From assembly GCA_016195405.1 (NCBI GenBank), contig JACPZP010000032.1, positions 40,920 through 104,919 of the forward strand: a stretch of DNA of 64,000 nucleotides. Reading direction: 5' to 3'. The notes under the pieces were generated by a model. The model was not told the origin of the DNA and made no database searches. It saw only the letters and a program-made list of their open reading frames with translations. This DNA is from Planctomycetota bacterium (GTDB lineage Bacteria > Planctomycetota > Planctomycetia > Gemmatales > Gemmataceae). The stretch's first letter is position 1; each line of letters starts with the position of its first letter. A program made the translations under genes and the position numbers. Positions 8,863 to 16,498 of the stretch are shown here, in pieces.

Positions 8863-9270
8863 CTATGGGGCGGCGGTGCCGTTGCCGTGGATGGTGAACT
8901 CAAGCGCGCGCGTGCCGTGGTCGTCGATGAACAACGTCATCTGCGCGCTGAAGGGCGCCTTGGAAATGACTTCGAGATTGCATTCCAGATCGCATTGGCC
9001 GGGCGGCAGCTCTTGCACGTCGTCGCGCTTCAGACTGAAGCGAGAATTCATGTTTCAGCAAAAGCCCATGCCGAGCACGCGCACGGGACGGCTGGAATGA
9101 TTGGTGAGCCGCAAGAAAAACGTCGTAGCTTGGCCGGCCGTCGCGTCCAGCTCGTAGTCGAGCGCCTTCGCTTCCACGAAGAACTCAGGCTGAAAAGCGA
9201 GATAGCCAGCGGCGCCTAAAAGCCCGAGGCCGATCACGATCAGCAGCGGCGAAACGATTCGGTAGAGCAT
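8863..9270 (-). CDS. Candidate selenoprotein: membrane-anchored DUF1573/Ig-like protein with in-frame TGA
   Basis: The frame from ATG 9270 to the TAG at 8863 is 135 codons long with one internal TGA (9057-9055, codon 72). The N-terminal half has a membrane anchor (SPLLIVIGLGLLGAAGYLAF) and an Ig-like strand pattern (FFLRLTNHSSRPVRVLG); the half after the TGA continues the same fold (ELPPGQCDLECNLEV, MTLFIDDHGTRALEFTIHG), so the two parts form one protein. The TGA directly follows a Cys codon (GFC-TGA-NMN). Thirteen bases after it begins a perfect 7-bp stem with a GUC loop, which fits the bacterial SECIS pattern. Reading TGA as selenocysteine gives vicinal Cys-Sec. The alternative is a nonsense mutation with possible restart at ATG 9051. 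Exposed on the outer face of the membrane if real. Confidence 0.55.
9026..9042 (-). promoter_or_regulatory. Candidate bacterial SECIS stem-loop (gene at 8863-9270)
   Basis: On the minus strand CGCTTCA-GTC-TGAAGCG is a perfect 7-bp inverted repeat. The apical loop begins 19 bases after the TGA (9055-9057), inside the 16-37 base window known for bacterial SECIS elements, and the loop starts with G as the consensus requires. It lies in the coding sequence, as bacterial SECIS elements do. Confidence 0.5.
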
Positions 9271-9510
9271 GACATGCTCCGAGAGCGAGAGGTGCGGCGC
9301 ATCTTCGTTTGTACACTCCCGGAGTGAGACAGGCAAGTAGAATGTATTCTGCTGATGCATTCCGATCCGCGCTAATGATCATGCCGGCCTGAGGGACGCC
9401 ACGCGAGGAAGAAACACGAGGGCAGTTTTGGTCTTACGCCGAAAGCGTAGCTCCACTATGATCAAGCAGGCCACCGCAAGACGTGCCAAAACGGTGAAAG
9501 GAGCGTCATT

Positions 9511-9828
9511 GTGGAGACTTTCACAGACCCAAAGTGTCCCCGTTGCCAATTATCCTTTGAACAGCTCCCACGGGGCGTTGTGAAGTTTCCTCCTCACATT
9601 ATCGACGCAAATTCCCGTGAAAGGGCCAAGTTCGCGTCTCACATTTTTACCGAAGAATACGCCCGAAAAAGCCTGGAATATCAGACTCTTACCTGGTACT
9701 ACGAAGGGCTGCCAGTTGCGTACAAGCCCCTTTTGGACGGGATTGAAGTCCTCGGCATCGGCTGGGAGGAAACAGCCGAGTATTGGCCGACATCGCCTGA
9801 CCCAACTGTAAAGGTGGTGCAGCCCTGA
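9511..9828 (+). CDS. Hypothetical protein with N-terminal CxxC
   Basis: 105 aa from a GTG at 9511, supported by AAAGGAG 7 bases upstream. The N-terminus has CPRC (residues ~9-12), a single zinc-ribbon-like or redox knuckle, and the remainder (EYQTLTWYYEGLPVAYKPL, VLGIGWEETAEYW) is compact and soluble with no signal peptide. I do not recognise the family. It stands alone, divergent from the candidate selenoprotein gene, and no operon partner is apparent. It could be a small zinc-binding cytoplasmic protein; function unknown. Confidence 0.55.
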   Translation: METFTDPKCPRCQLSFEQLPRGVVKFPPHIIDANSRERAKFASHIFTEEYARKSLEYQTLTWYYEGLPVAYKPLLDGIEVLGIGWEETAEYWPTSPDPTVKVVQP

Positions 9829-10128
9829 TGAGCCGCCTCGAACGCCAATTACTCTCCCCCGCTACCTCTTGGGCCTGTCCGGCATAATCGATAAAATTCG
9901 AATTCTTTTCGACGGCGACCCCGGGCCGGGTGCTCCTCATGGATTCGTGATAGTCGAGAAGAAATAGTCTCCGCGCTTTCCGCGCCTCTCCAAATCCCAC
10001 GCGCACCAAGCCTCCTGCTCAAAAATGAGTTCCGCGCTCAGTCTCCGGTGGAGCGGCTTGCGAGCCCGTAACTATGATTCGAATAAACAACTCTCGTCCT
10101 GAGAGGCAAAGTTGCAAAGGAGCTTTCT
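9829..10128. other. Intergenic stretch, nothing recognised
   Basis: Three hundred bases between two plus-strand genes. I see no gene, tRNA-like fold or strong hairpin. An AAAGGAG ribosome-binding site for the DUF1203 gene lies at its right end (about 10116-10122). Confidence 0.4.
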
Positions 10129-10614
10129 GTGAAAACCATCACGCGCTTCCGCATCAGCGCTCTTCCTCTCGAGCCATTCACATCTTTCTTCACGATGGAC
10201 GACAGCGAGCTGGCCAAGCACAGCGCCCGCCGCTGTGTCGCCGACCAGAAGCCGGGCTTTCCCTGCCGGGTGAGCCTTGTTGATGCCGAGCCGGGCGAGC
10301 GCGTGATTTTGTTGCCTTTTGAGCATCACGACGTTGCTTCACCTTATCGGGCTTCCGGGCCAATCTTTGTGCGCGAGCGGGCGCAGCAGGCTGACCTCGA
10401 TGTCAATGAATTGCCTGAAGTCGTGCGCCATCGGCTCCTATCCATCCGCGCCTATGATCATGCCGGTCTGATGATTGGGGCCGAGGTCGCGGAGGGACGC
10501 GATCTCGAGGTCCAGATCGGATGCTTCTTTGCCGATGCAAAAGTTGCTTACCTGCACCTGCACAACGCGCGGCCTGGTTGTTATAGTTGCCGTGTCGATC
10601 CTGTTCGGCAGTAG
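10129..10614 (+). CDS. DUF1203 family protein
   Basis: 161 aa from a GTG at 10129 with AAAGGAG seven bases upstream. The order of motifs is that of DUF1203: FRISALPLEPFTSFF, RCVADQKPGFPCRVSLVDAEPGERVILLPFEH, SPYRASGPIFVRE, RAYDHAGLMIGAEVAEG, YLHLHNARPGCYSC. Members are soluble cytoplasmic proteins of about this length with no settled function. The gene appears monocistronic and convergent with the lipoprotein genes on the other strand. Family assignment is firm; the role is not known. Confidence 0.85.
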   Translation: MKTITRFRISALPLEPFTSFFTMDDSELAKHSARRCVADQKPGFPCRVSLVDAEPGERVILLPFEHHDVASPYRASGPIFVRERAQQADLDVNELPEVVRHRLLSIRAYDHAGLMIGAEVAEGRDLEVQIGCFFADAKVAYLHLHNARPGCYSCRVDPVRQ

Positions 10615-10658
10615 AAAGCGGCATGATGGGACTCGAAGCGTCCGGGCAATGTCCGCTC

Positions 10659-11078
10659 TCAATTAAATGGATCGCGGCCGATCGTCGTTTGCTCGCCGAG
10701 TTTGATTTCGAATACGACTTCTCTGTCCATTCTGCCCCCTTTCGAGTTTTCCAAGGCGAGTTTGGTCCAGCAGCGAATGTTCTCACCATGACGGCCGGCG
10801 CAGCGCTCGATGGAGTAACTTACGAGGCGAATGCCGGACGCCTGATCGGGATCGATGAACTGCACGCTTGGGGCTTGGGCAGGCTTTTCGGGATTGGCGG
10901 ATTCCCAGGCCTCCAGAGACGTTTCCAGGGCGTTGCGGGCCCGCTCCAGGTCTGCCTCGGGCACGGAGTTGCCGCACCCCGCGACGCCCAAGACGACGCC
11001 GACCAGCGCGATCAACGCCCACTTCCTGACGAAGTCGCGCGGCCTCCGGCGATGCCTCAAGATCCTTGCTATGTTCAT
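10659..11078 (-). CDS. Small lipoprotein
   Basis: 139 aa from the ATG at 11078, preceded by a purine-rich AGGGAGAAG segment. The signal peptide ends in a lipobox (LVGVVLGVAGCGNS), so it should be lipidated and anchored in the envelope. The mature part (EADLERARNALETSLEAWES, RLVSYSIERCAGRHGENIRCW) starts with a helix and then a two-Cys strand region. Its ATG overlaps the TGA that ends the upstream candidate selenoprotein frame (ATGA), showing translational coupling with that gene and, before it, the DUF1559 gene. Small lipoproteins directly after DUF1559 genes are common in planctomycetes; function unknown. Confidence 0.7.
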   Translation of the reverse strand: MNIARILRHRRRPRDFVRKWALIALVGVVLGVAGCGNSVPEADLERARNALETSLEAWESANPEKPAQAPSVQFIDPDQASGIRLVSYSIERCAGRHGENIRCWTKLALENSKGGRMDREVVFEIKLGEQTTIGRDPFN

Positions 11079-11578
11079 GACGTTTTCTTCTCCCTCGTAT
11101 CGGGATTGATCGTCGGCGCTGGTTCGATCGTCGTTGTCTTTTCCGCCGCGCGAAACTCGACTCCCGGCAGCGACATGGTGAAGGTCACCCTCACGGCTGC
11201 CCTGGTTGCATCCCTCGGCACGGCGATGGCCTCGACCGAAGCCACATACGCGCCGGTGCTTCAGCAATCGCGCTTCAGCAGCAGGTCGTCATAGTGAGCG
11301 ATTTCCTGCTGATCCTTCCAAAAGATCACAGTGGCCGTCGGAGCGCTTTCTTCGGGAACATCTTCGAAGCGTACGAACGCAGGCTGGATGTGAGAGTTGC
11401 CCTCCAGCTGCAGGCGCACGGTCACCTGGGCCTTTTCGCCAGCGAGCCACGGCTCAACCAGAAACAACTCCGGCGTGACGCGATCTCCAGCGACCGGAGC
11501 GTAGGCTGCGGGCGAAGAATCGCCGTGGCAGCCCACAAGCGCCGTCAAAATGAGGAATGCGACGAACCGCGGTTTCAC
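11075..11578 (-). CDS. Candidate selenoprotein: lipoprotein with in-frame TGA, coupled to next gene
   Basis: The frame starts at GTG 11578 with a signal peptide and lipobox (FVAFLILTALVGCHGDS), runs through an Ig-like region (KAQVTVRLQLEGNSHIQPAF), meets a TGA at 11263-11261 (codon 106) directly after a Cys codon (LLLKRDC-TGA-STGAYV), and continues open for 61 more codons (VASVEAIAVPRDATRAAVRV...). It stops at a TGA (11077-11075) that overlaps the next gene's ATG as ATGA. That exact overlap and the coherent downstream sequence argue that the read-through frame is the real gene, 167 residues. A stem-loop with GGUC loop lies 23 bases after the TGA. It follows the DUF1559 gene by 73 bases, so these three genes look like one operon. 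The alternative is a recent nonsense mutation. Confidence 0.6.
11227..11244 (-). promoter_or_regulatory. Candidate bacterial SECIS stem-loop (gene at 11075-11578)
   Basis: On the minus strand TGGCTTC-GGTC-GAGGCCA pairs over 7 bp with one G-U. The loop GGUC equals the loop of the Escherichia coli fdhF SECIS hairpin, and it begins 23 bases after the TGA at 11261-11263, inside the 16-37 base range for bacterial SECIS elements. Confidence 0.55.
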
Positions 11579-11651
11579 GTCAAGGCTCTCTTCGGTGGGC
11601 CGGGGCTTTGAATGCCCAGCCCCGGCCACGCCTTTGAAGCAACGTCAACGG

Positions 11652-12611
11652 TCAATCCGGCAGGGCGATCTCGCCAGCGGCCGGGCTTTCCGCGCCGCAC
11701 CAGTGCTCGTCGTCGGTGCCATCGCGCACGGTGCGGACGCTGCCGTCGGCGAAACAAGTCAAGATGCCGCCCGGCGTGATGCTGTGTGATTTCAGCGGAT
11801 GCGCTCGCTTTGGATTGGGCATCCACTCGGGGGCACGCATGCAGCGGCAATGCCACGGCTGGGTCCACGGCCAGGCAGTCGGATTAGCGCCCGCGAAGTT
11901 CACAAATCCCGTGCGTGGCCAGTAGCCATTCACGTAAAGAGAATTCGTGGGCAGGGCCACGCTGTAGTCGTTCGTTTCCTGGAGGACGCCGTAACCCCAG
12001 AGGCCGGCGCCGAAGCGGGGATTGCCCGAAGGCCGCTCGCTGACGGCGAGTTTTTCGTCGAAAATGATGGTGTTCGATAAGCCGTCCACCACCGCCGAGA
12101 ACCTGGTGCCTTTGTCGCCGAAAAACTGCCAGTTGGCCGCGAAGCAACTCAGACCCCAATCGGTGCTCGGCCCGGCCCAGGGCGGCACCGGATTGCCGGT
12201 TCCCGAAGCGGACCACCATGAGGGCATCGCATTGGTCAACGTGAAGACGCCGTTGCCATATGTCGGATCGGAGGGATTGCGCAGGACCGCGAGCGTGCGG
12301 GTGCGGGCTTCGTCCTGGCCAAGGTTGTAGAGGTTGTTCTGCTCGAGGTTGGGGAGCAGGTGGTAGAACACCGAGCCGGGCTTGCCCGCATAGTCCCCGT
12401 ACATCATCGGGGCGATCTTGTGGATGTCATGGGTGTTGTGCACGGCGAGGCCGAGCTGTTTCAGGTTGTTTTCCGCTTCGGTACGGCTGGCCGCAATGCG
12501 GACCTTCTGCACCGCAGGAAGCAGCAAGCCGACCAAAACGGCGATGATGGCGATGACCACAAGCAATTCGATCAACGTGAATGCCGAGCGCCGCGAATAC
12601 GAGCGGATCAT
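11652..12611 (-). CDS. DUF1559 pseudopilin-like protein
   Basis: 319 aa from the ATG at 12611; a TTG at 12638 is a less likely alternative. Residues ~5-30 ([20 protein letters not shown]) are a type IV prepilin cleavage site and hydrophobic helix, followed by [33 protein letters not shown], the DUF1559 signature. Near the C-terminus [20 protein letters not shown] is the H-X9-DG motif. This family is expanded to dozens or hundreds of copies in planctomycetes and is thought to be processed by prepilin peptidase and displayed at the cell surface; individual roles are unknown. It heads a probable operon with the two lipoprotein genes downstream. Confidence 0.9.
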   Translation of the reverse strand: MIRSYSRRSAFTLIELLVVIAIIAVLVGLLLPAVQKVRIAASRTEAENNLKQLGLAVHNTHDIHKIAPMMYGDYAGKPGSVFYHLLPNLEQNNLYNLGQDEARTRTLAVLRNPSDPTYGNGVFTLTNAMPSWWSASGTGNPVPPWAGPSTDWGLSCFAANWQFFGDKGTRFSAVVDGLSNTIIFDEKLAVSERPSGNPRFGAGLWGYGVLQETNDYSVALPTNSLYVNGYWPRTGFVNFAGANPTAWPWTQPWHCRCMRAPEWMPNPKRAHPLKSHSITPGGILTCFADGSVRTVRDGTDDEHWCGAESPAAGEIALPD

Positions 12612-12861
12612 GGGGGCCCCCTTTTCAAAAAGGAACAATGAGGAGGAAGAAAACGGGCAGGCAGGACGAGGTGCGCGGAGAACTCATGGTGTGAACTCCC
12701 ATCGCAAACGCCATAATACAGAGATATTGACGAAGTACAACCTATATTCATAACTTATGAATCGAGTAATGTGAATGGGGCTCGGCGCTTGATCTTCAGG
12801 CCATCGCCGCTATGCTCTCCCCATATCGGCACGATCAATCTTTCAACCAAGGAGTGCGCAC

Positions 12862-13359
12862 ATGTCCATGTTCATCGGCGAAGCCCTGGTCGGCGAAGGC
12901 AATGAAGTGGCCCATATTGACCTGCTCATCGGTTCGAAGGATGGCCCGGTCGGCACCGCGTTCGCGACCGCGCTCACGAACCAGTCCAAGGGTCACAGCA
13001 ACCTCTTGGCCGTGATCACGCCGAACCTGATCTGCAAGCCCGCCACGATTCTCATCACCAAATTCACCATGGAACACCTGAAGCAAGCGGTGCAGATGTT
13101 CGGTCCGGCCCAGGCTTCCGTGGCCCGCGCGGTGGCCGACAGCGTCGCCGCCGGCGTCATTCCCGCGCGCGACGCCGATAACCTCGTCATCGTGTGCGGC
13201 GTCTTCATCCACAAGGATGCCAAGGATGACAACAAGATTTACCAGTACAACTACGAAGCGACCAAGCTCTCCATTTCCCGCGCCATGAAGGGCGAGCCGA
13301 AGATCGAAGAAATCATCGCCCGCAAGGACAAGGAAAAGCACCCGTTCTCGCCCAAATAG
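12862..13359 (+). CDS. fae: Formaldehyde-activating enzyme (Fae)
   Basis: 165 aa, start supported by AAGGAG ten bases upstream. MFIGEALVGEGNEVAHIDLLIG is the Fae N-terminus with the catalytic His in AHID; GTAFATALTNQSKGHSNLLAV, KPATILITKFTM and ATKLSISRAMKGEP are also conserved. Fae condenses formaldehyde with tetrahydromethanopterin to methylene-H4MPT in the cytoplasm. Planctomycetes are known to have H4MPT-linked C1 genes. The MtdB-like dehydrogenase that uses the product follows 90 bases downstream on the same strand. The remaining H4MPT genes (mch, fhcABCD, cofactor synthesis) are not in the window. Length is normal for the family. Confidence 0.95.
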   Translation: MSMFIGEALVGEGNEVAHIDLLIGSKDGPVGTAFATALTNQSKGHSNLLAVITPNLICKPATILITKFTMEHLKQAVQMFGPAQASVARAVADSVAAGVIPARDADNLVIVCGVFIHKDAKDDNKIYQYNYEATKLSISRAMKGEPKIEEIIARKDKEKHPFSPK

Positions 13360-13360
13360 T

Positions 13361-13433
13361 TGGTAGTGGATAGTGGTTAGTGGCTAGTTGGAAGAGACGA
13401 CCACTTACCACTCACCACTAACCACTAACCACT
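13361..13433. repeat. Inverted tandem heptamer repeat between fae and mtdB-like gene
   Basis: Left arm consists of degenerate TAGTGGT/TAGTGGC units (GGTAGTGGATAGTGGTTAGTGG), right arm of their complement (ACCACTCACCACTAACCACT), with a short spacer. The transcript could form a long imperfect hairpin. The same architecture with other units appears at 37004-37512 and 56251-56352. Confidence 0.7.
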
Positions 13434-13450
13434 CATGACTCACTCCTCCG

Positions 13451-14323
13451 ATGGACAAGCGCACCGTCCTCCTGCAGCTCGACAGCGATCCGCAACCCAG
13501 CGCGTTTGATCGGGTGGTCGCCGTCGATGCCGGGGCCGATGAAGTCTTCAGTTACGGCGGCGTCACACCCGAACAGGTGCAAGCCCTGGTTCACGGCTGC
13601 ATCTTCACGCGCGGGCCGAAGGATCTCAAGCGGACGGCAATTTTCATCGGCGGCAGCGACGTGGCGGCCGGCGAGAAGCTAATGCACCAAGCCGTTAAAG
13701 CGATGCTGCCGGCGTTCGGGCTTCGCGTGTCCGTGCTCCTCGACGCCAACGGCGCCAACACGACCGCCGCCGCCGCGGTTCGCGCTGCGGGGCGTCACCT
13801 CGCGCTCAAGGATTGTCCGGCTCTGGTCCTCGGCGGCACCGGTCCGGTCGGTCAGCGTGTCGCCCGGCTTCTTGCTCGTGAAGGCGCTGAGGTACGCGTC
13901 GGCTCCCGTCAACAGAGTCGGGCGGCCGCGGTCTGTAAGGAACTCGCAGGGAAGGTCTCGGGCGCCAGGCTGACGCCACTCGCCACAGGTTCGCCGCCGG
14001 AACTAAACGCCGCGGTGGAAGGGCGCATCCTTGTCATCGCGGCGGGTGCTGCGAGCGCCGTCCTGTTGCCGAAATCCGCCCGGCAAGCATGCCGAACTTT
14101 GCAAGTGGTCATCGACTTGAACGCGGTGCCGCCGCTTGGGATCGAGGGCATCGAGGTGACGGATAAAGGCGGCCAGCGTGACAGCGTGCTCGCTTACGGC
14201 GCCATCGGCGTCGGCGAAACCAAGATGAAGGCACATAAGGCCGCCATTGCGCGCCTCTTCGAGAGCAACGATCAAGTGCTGGACGCGGAGGAAGTCTACC
14301 AGATCGCGCTTGGATTGCCCTGA
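13451..14323 (+). CDS. mtdB: NAD(P)-dependent methylene-tetrahydromethanopterin dehydrogenase (MtdB-like)
   Basis: 290 aa, normal length for MtdB/MtdC proteins. N-terminus KRTVLLQLDSDPQPSAFDRVVAVDAGADEVFSYGG and IFTRGPKDLKRTAIFIGGSD match the family's catalytic domain; a Rossmann motif (LVLGGTGPVGQRVARLLA, residues ~120-137) binds the nucleotide, followed by RVGSRQQSRAAA, whose Arg-rich form suggests NADP(H). It oxidises methylene-H4MPT to methenyl-H4MPT, the step after Fae, which lies just upstream. It is probably co-transcribed with fae across the tandem repeat. The gene symbol reflects the family; NAD versus NADP preference (MtdB versus MtdA/C type) is not decided. Confidence 0.85.
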   Translation: MDKRTVLLQLDSDPQPSAFDRVVAVDAGADEVFSYGGVTPEQVQALVHGCIFTRGPKDLKRTAIFIGGSDVAAGEKLMHQAVKAMLPAFGLRVSVLLDANGANTTAAAAVRAAGRHLALKDCPALVLGGTGPVGQRVARLLAREGAEVRVGSRQQSRAAAVCKELAGKVSGARLTPLATGSPPELNAAVEGRILVIAAGAASAVLLPKSARQACRTLQVVIDLNAVPPLGIEGIEVTDKGGQRDSVLAYGAIGVGETKMKAHKAAIARLFESNDQVLDAEEVYQIALGLP

Positions 14324-14453
14324 TGATTGTTTACGTTTCGCGCTCGCATGGCTCTCGGTGAACGCGAAACGCAAGCAACTTGCACGCAGCCAGCGCTCGC
14401 CGCCCGCGCTCGCCGCTGGCTCGCGGCTAAACGCAATTAGATGCGGCCAATTG

Positions 14454-15293
14454 CTAATCCCGGCAAAAGCGTGCGATCATCTCCACGAACTCCGCTTCCT
14501 TTTCAAACATCGGCAGGTGGCCGCAATCTTTGATGAGCTTCAACTCGGATCCGCGAATGTGCTTGTGATATGCCTCGCCGTAAGCCGGGGGCACCAAGCG
14601 ATCGTGTTCGCCCCAGACCAGGAGCGTCGGACACCCGATGCGATGTAGCCGGCCCGCCAGCTTGGGATTGTACGGCCGTTCCCAGACGAGCCGGGCCAGC
14701 ACCGAAAGCGACTGATACGCTTGCATCATCGTCGCTTCGTCGGGCTGATCACTGATTACGAGGCTGGCCATCGCGCCCTGCGGATCGTGAAACAACAGTT
14801 CCCGCAACCGCTCGCGGTCGTTCATGATGCGAAACAAGTCGGGCAGCGGCGACTCCTCGATCCAAAGTCCTGGGGCATCAGCGAGCCAAAGCTTCTTGAC
14901 GCGCTCCGGCCAGCGGACGGCGAACTCGGCGGCGATCCAGCCTCCAAGGCTCACTCCGCCTAGGATGACCTCGTCAAGACCGAGGGCATCAAACAATTCG
15001 ACATAGTGAAAAGCCATGTCCTCGATAGCATCGATGCCGTCGAGGCCGCCGGAAAGGCCAAATCCCGGATGCGTCGGCACCAGGACGCGAAATTGGCGTG
15101 CCCAGCTTTGGTAGAAGGGCAGCCACATCGCGGACTCGTCGAGCGCGCTGTGCAGGTAGACGAAGGGCGTGCCCGCGCCGGCGTGCTTGATGACCGTGGG
15201 CCGGCCGACGACTTCGATGGTCTCCGGTTCGCCGCCGCCTTTAGAGAGCATCACGCGGATGCCATAGGTCAGCTTTTTCAAGGTTTTGAACAT
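14454..15293 (-). CDS. Alpha/beta hydrolase
   Basis: 279 aa. Classic alpha/beta-hydrolase layout: FVYLHSALDESAMW oxyanion region, nucleophile elbow GGVSLGGWIA (Ser in G-x-S-x-G), acid in LLVWGEHDRLVPP, and catalytic His in KDCGHLPMFEKEAEF. No signal peptide, so cytoplasmic. Its start overlaps the 3' end of the luciferase-like monooxygenase gene by about 53 bases, indicating an operon with it. Such pairs occur in degradation of small esters or aromatic compounds, where the flavin enzyme oxidises and the hydrolase cleaves; the actual substrate is not apparent. Confidence 0.85.
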   Translation of the reverse strand: MFKTLKKLTYGIRVMLSKGGGEPETIEVVGRPTVIKHAGAGTPFVYLHSALDESAMWLPFYQSWARQFRVLVPTHPGFGLSGGLDGIDAIEDMAFHYVELFDALGLDEVILGGVSLGGWIAAEFAVRWPERVKKLWLADAPGLWIEESPLPDLFRIMNDRERLRELLFHDPQGAMASLVISDQPDEATMMQAYQSLSVLARLVWERPYNPKLAGRLHRIGCPTLLVWGEHDRLVPPAYGEAYHKHIRGSELKLIKDCGHLPMFEKEAEFVEMIARFCRD

Positions 15294-16362
15294 TGTGCCT
15301 CGTGGTCCCCGTTTGACAGCCGGTGAGAATGACGCCGACGCCTAATTCCTTCTGATATTGGCAAAGCTTTTGGCGCACGGTCGCCGGGCTGCCGACGATT
15401 GCGAAGATTCCCTTCTCAATGTCGTCCCAACTTTTCTGGGCGTAAATGAACTTGTCTTGGTTCTTGAGAATAGCCAGTGCGGATTTCGGCGACGTGTAAC
15501 CCGGCGGCGTAAGGCCAATGCCCTTCAAGTGATTGCGAATGAAATACCATAGGTGCGGCTCGAACTCCTCGCGCGCTTGCCGGTCGGTCTCGGCGACGTA
15601 AACCGGCACGCCCCAGCCCATCTGCTCCGGGTCGGCGGTGTAACCCGCTTTTTGACATGCCTCGCGAAACTGTGCGAACACGCGGCGAAAGACGTCGATG
15701 TGAAAGTACGGCACCCCCATGTAGGCAAATCGCCGCTGAGCGACGAATTCAATCGTTTCCAAGCTGCCTACGCCCGGAATCCAAATCGGCGGATGCGGCT
15801 TCTGGTAAGGACGCGGCCAGGGATTGACGTAGCGGAAGTGAAAGTGCTTCGAGTTCCACAGGAATGGCCCGGGTTCGGTCCAGGCCTTCAGGATGAGGTC
15901 GAGAGCTTCACGGAATTTCTCACGAGCGTTGGTTGGATCGACTTGGTAGGTGAAATACTCCGGACCGCCGCCGATCACCATGCCCGCGACCAGCCGGCCC
16001 TTGGAAAGCACATCGAGCATCGCGAATTCTTCCGCGACGCGCAGGGGCGGATTGTAGAGGGGCAGGGCGTTGCCGATGACCGCGATCTTGGCCGACTTGG
16101 TGCGTTGCGTCAGCGCGCCGGCGATCACATTCGGAGACGGCATCAAGCCGTAGGCGTTCTGGTGATGCTCATTGACGCAGATGCCGTCGAACCCCAATTC
16201 TTCCGCGTAGGCCAGCGTGTTGATGTACTCGGTGTATAGCTCATGGCCTTTGATCGGATCATAAAGCGTGTTGGGGCACCAGACCCAGGCGGAGTCGTAT
16301 TTCTTGTCGAAGTTCTCAGGCAGATACGGCCAGGGCATCAGATGGAAGAAGAAGACTTTCAT
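15241..16362 (-). CDS. LLM-class (luciferase-like) flavin-dependent oxidoreductase
   Basis: 373 aa. TIM-barrel of the bacterial luciferase family: MKVFFFHLMPWPYLPENF start, AEELGFDGICVNEHHQNAYG (EHH motif near FMN), KIAVIGNALPLYNPPLRVAEEFAMLD, GRLVAGMVIGGGPEY, and IPGVGSLETIEFVAQRRFAY. Family members use reduced FMN or F420 to oxidise a substrate with O2. Co-transcribed with the alpha/beta hydrolase downstream through a 53-base overlap. Divergent from the Kdo-hydroxylase-like gene, with about 135 bases between the two starts. FMN versus F420 cannot be settled from the sequence alone. Confidence 0.88.
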   Translation of the reverse strand: MKVFFFHLMPWPYLPENFDKKYDSAWVWCPNTLYDPIKGHELYTEYINTLAYAEELGFDGICVNEHHQNAYGLMPSPNVIAGALTQRTKSAKIAVIGNALPLYNPPLRVAEEFAMLDVLSKGRLVAGMVIGGGPEYFTYQVDPTNAREKFREALDLILKAWTEPGPFLWNSKHFHFRYVNPWPRPYQKPHPPIWIPGVGSLETIEFVAQRRFAYMGVPYFHIDVFRRVFAQFREACQKAGYTADPEQMGWGVPVYVAETDRQAREEFEPHLWYFIRNHLKGIGLTPPGYTSPKSALAILKNQDKFIYAQKSWDDIEKGIFAIVGSPATVRQKLCQYQKELGVGVILTGCQTGTTRHNVQNLEKADLWHPRDAL

Positions 16363-16498
16363 GCTGGATTACCATAGGTCTGCGTCGAGAATGAGGTAGG
16401 GCCAATCGCTTGAGAAACCGCGGCGAATAGCCGATTAGAAGACTAGCGCATCTCTTTTGCCGCCCCGAACCCGCGCGGTTGCCAAGGAAGGATTGGTC

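Noticed and set aside
10659..11078. TGA at 10659-10661 as a third selenocysteine
   Set aside because: It follows Asn, the downstream frame looks like noncoding repeat and no SECIS-like loop is seen.
13361..13433. CRISPR-like repeats
   Set aside because: Units are 7 bases without spacers; it is a hairpin array, not CRISPR.
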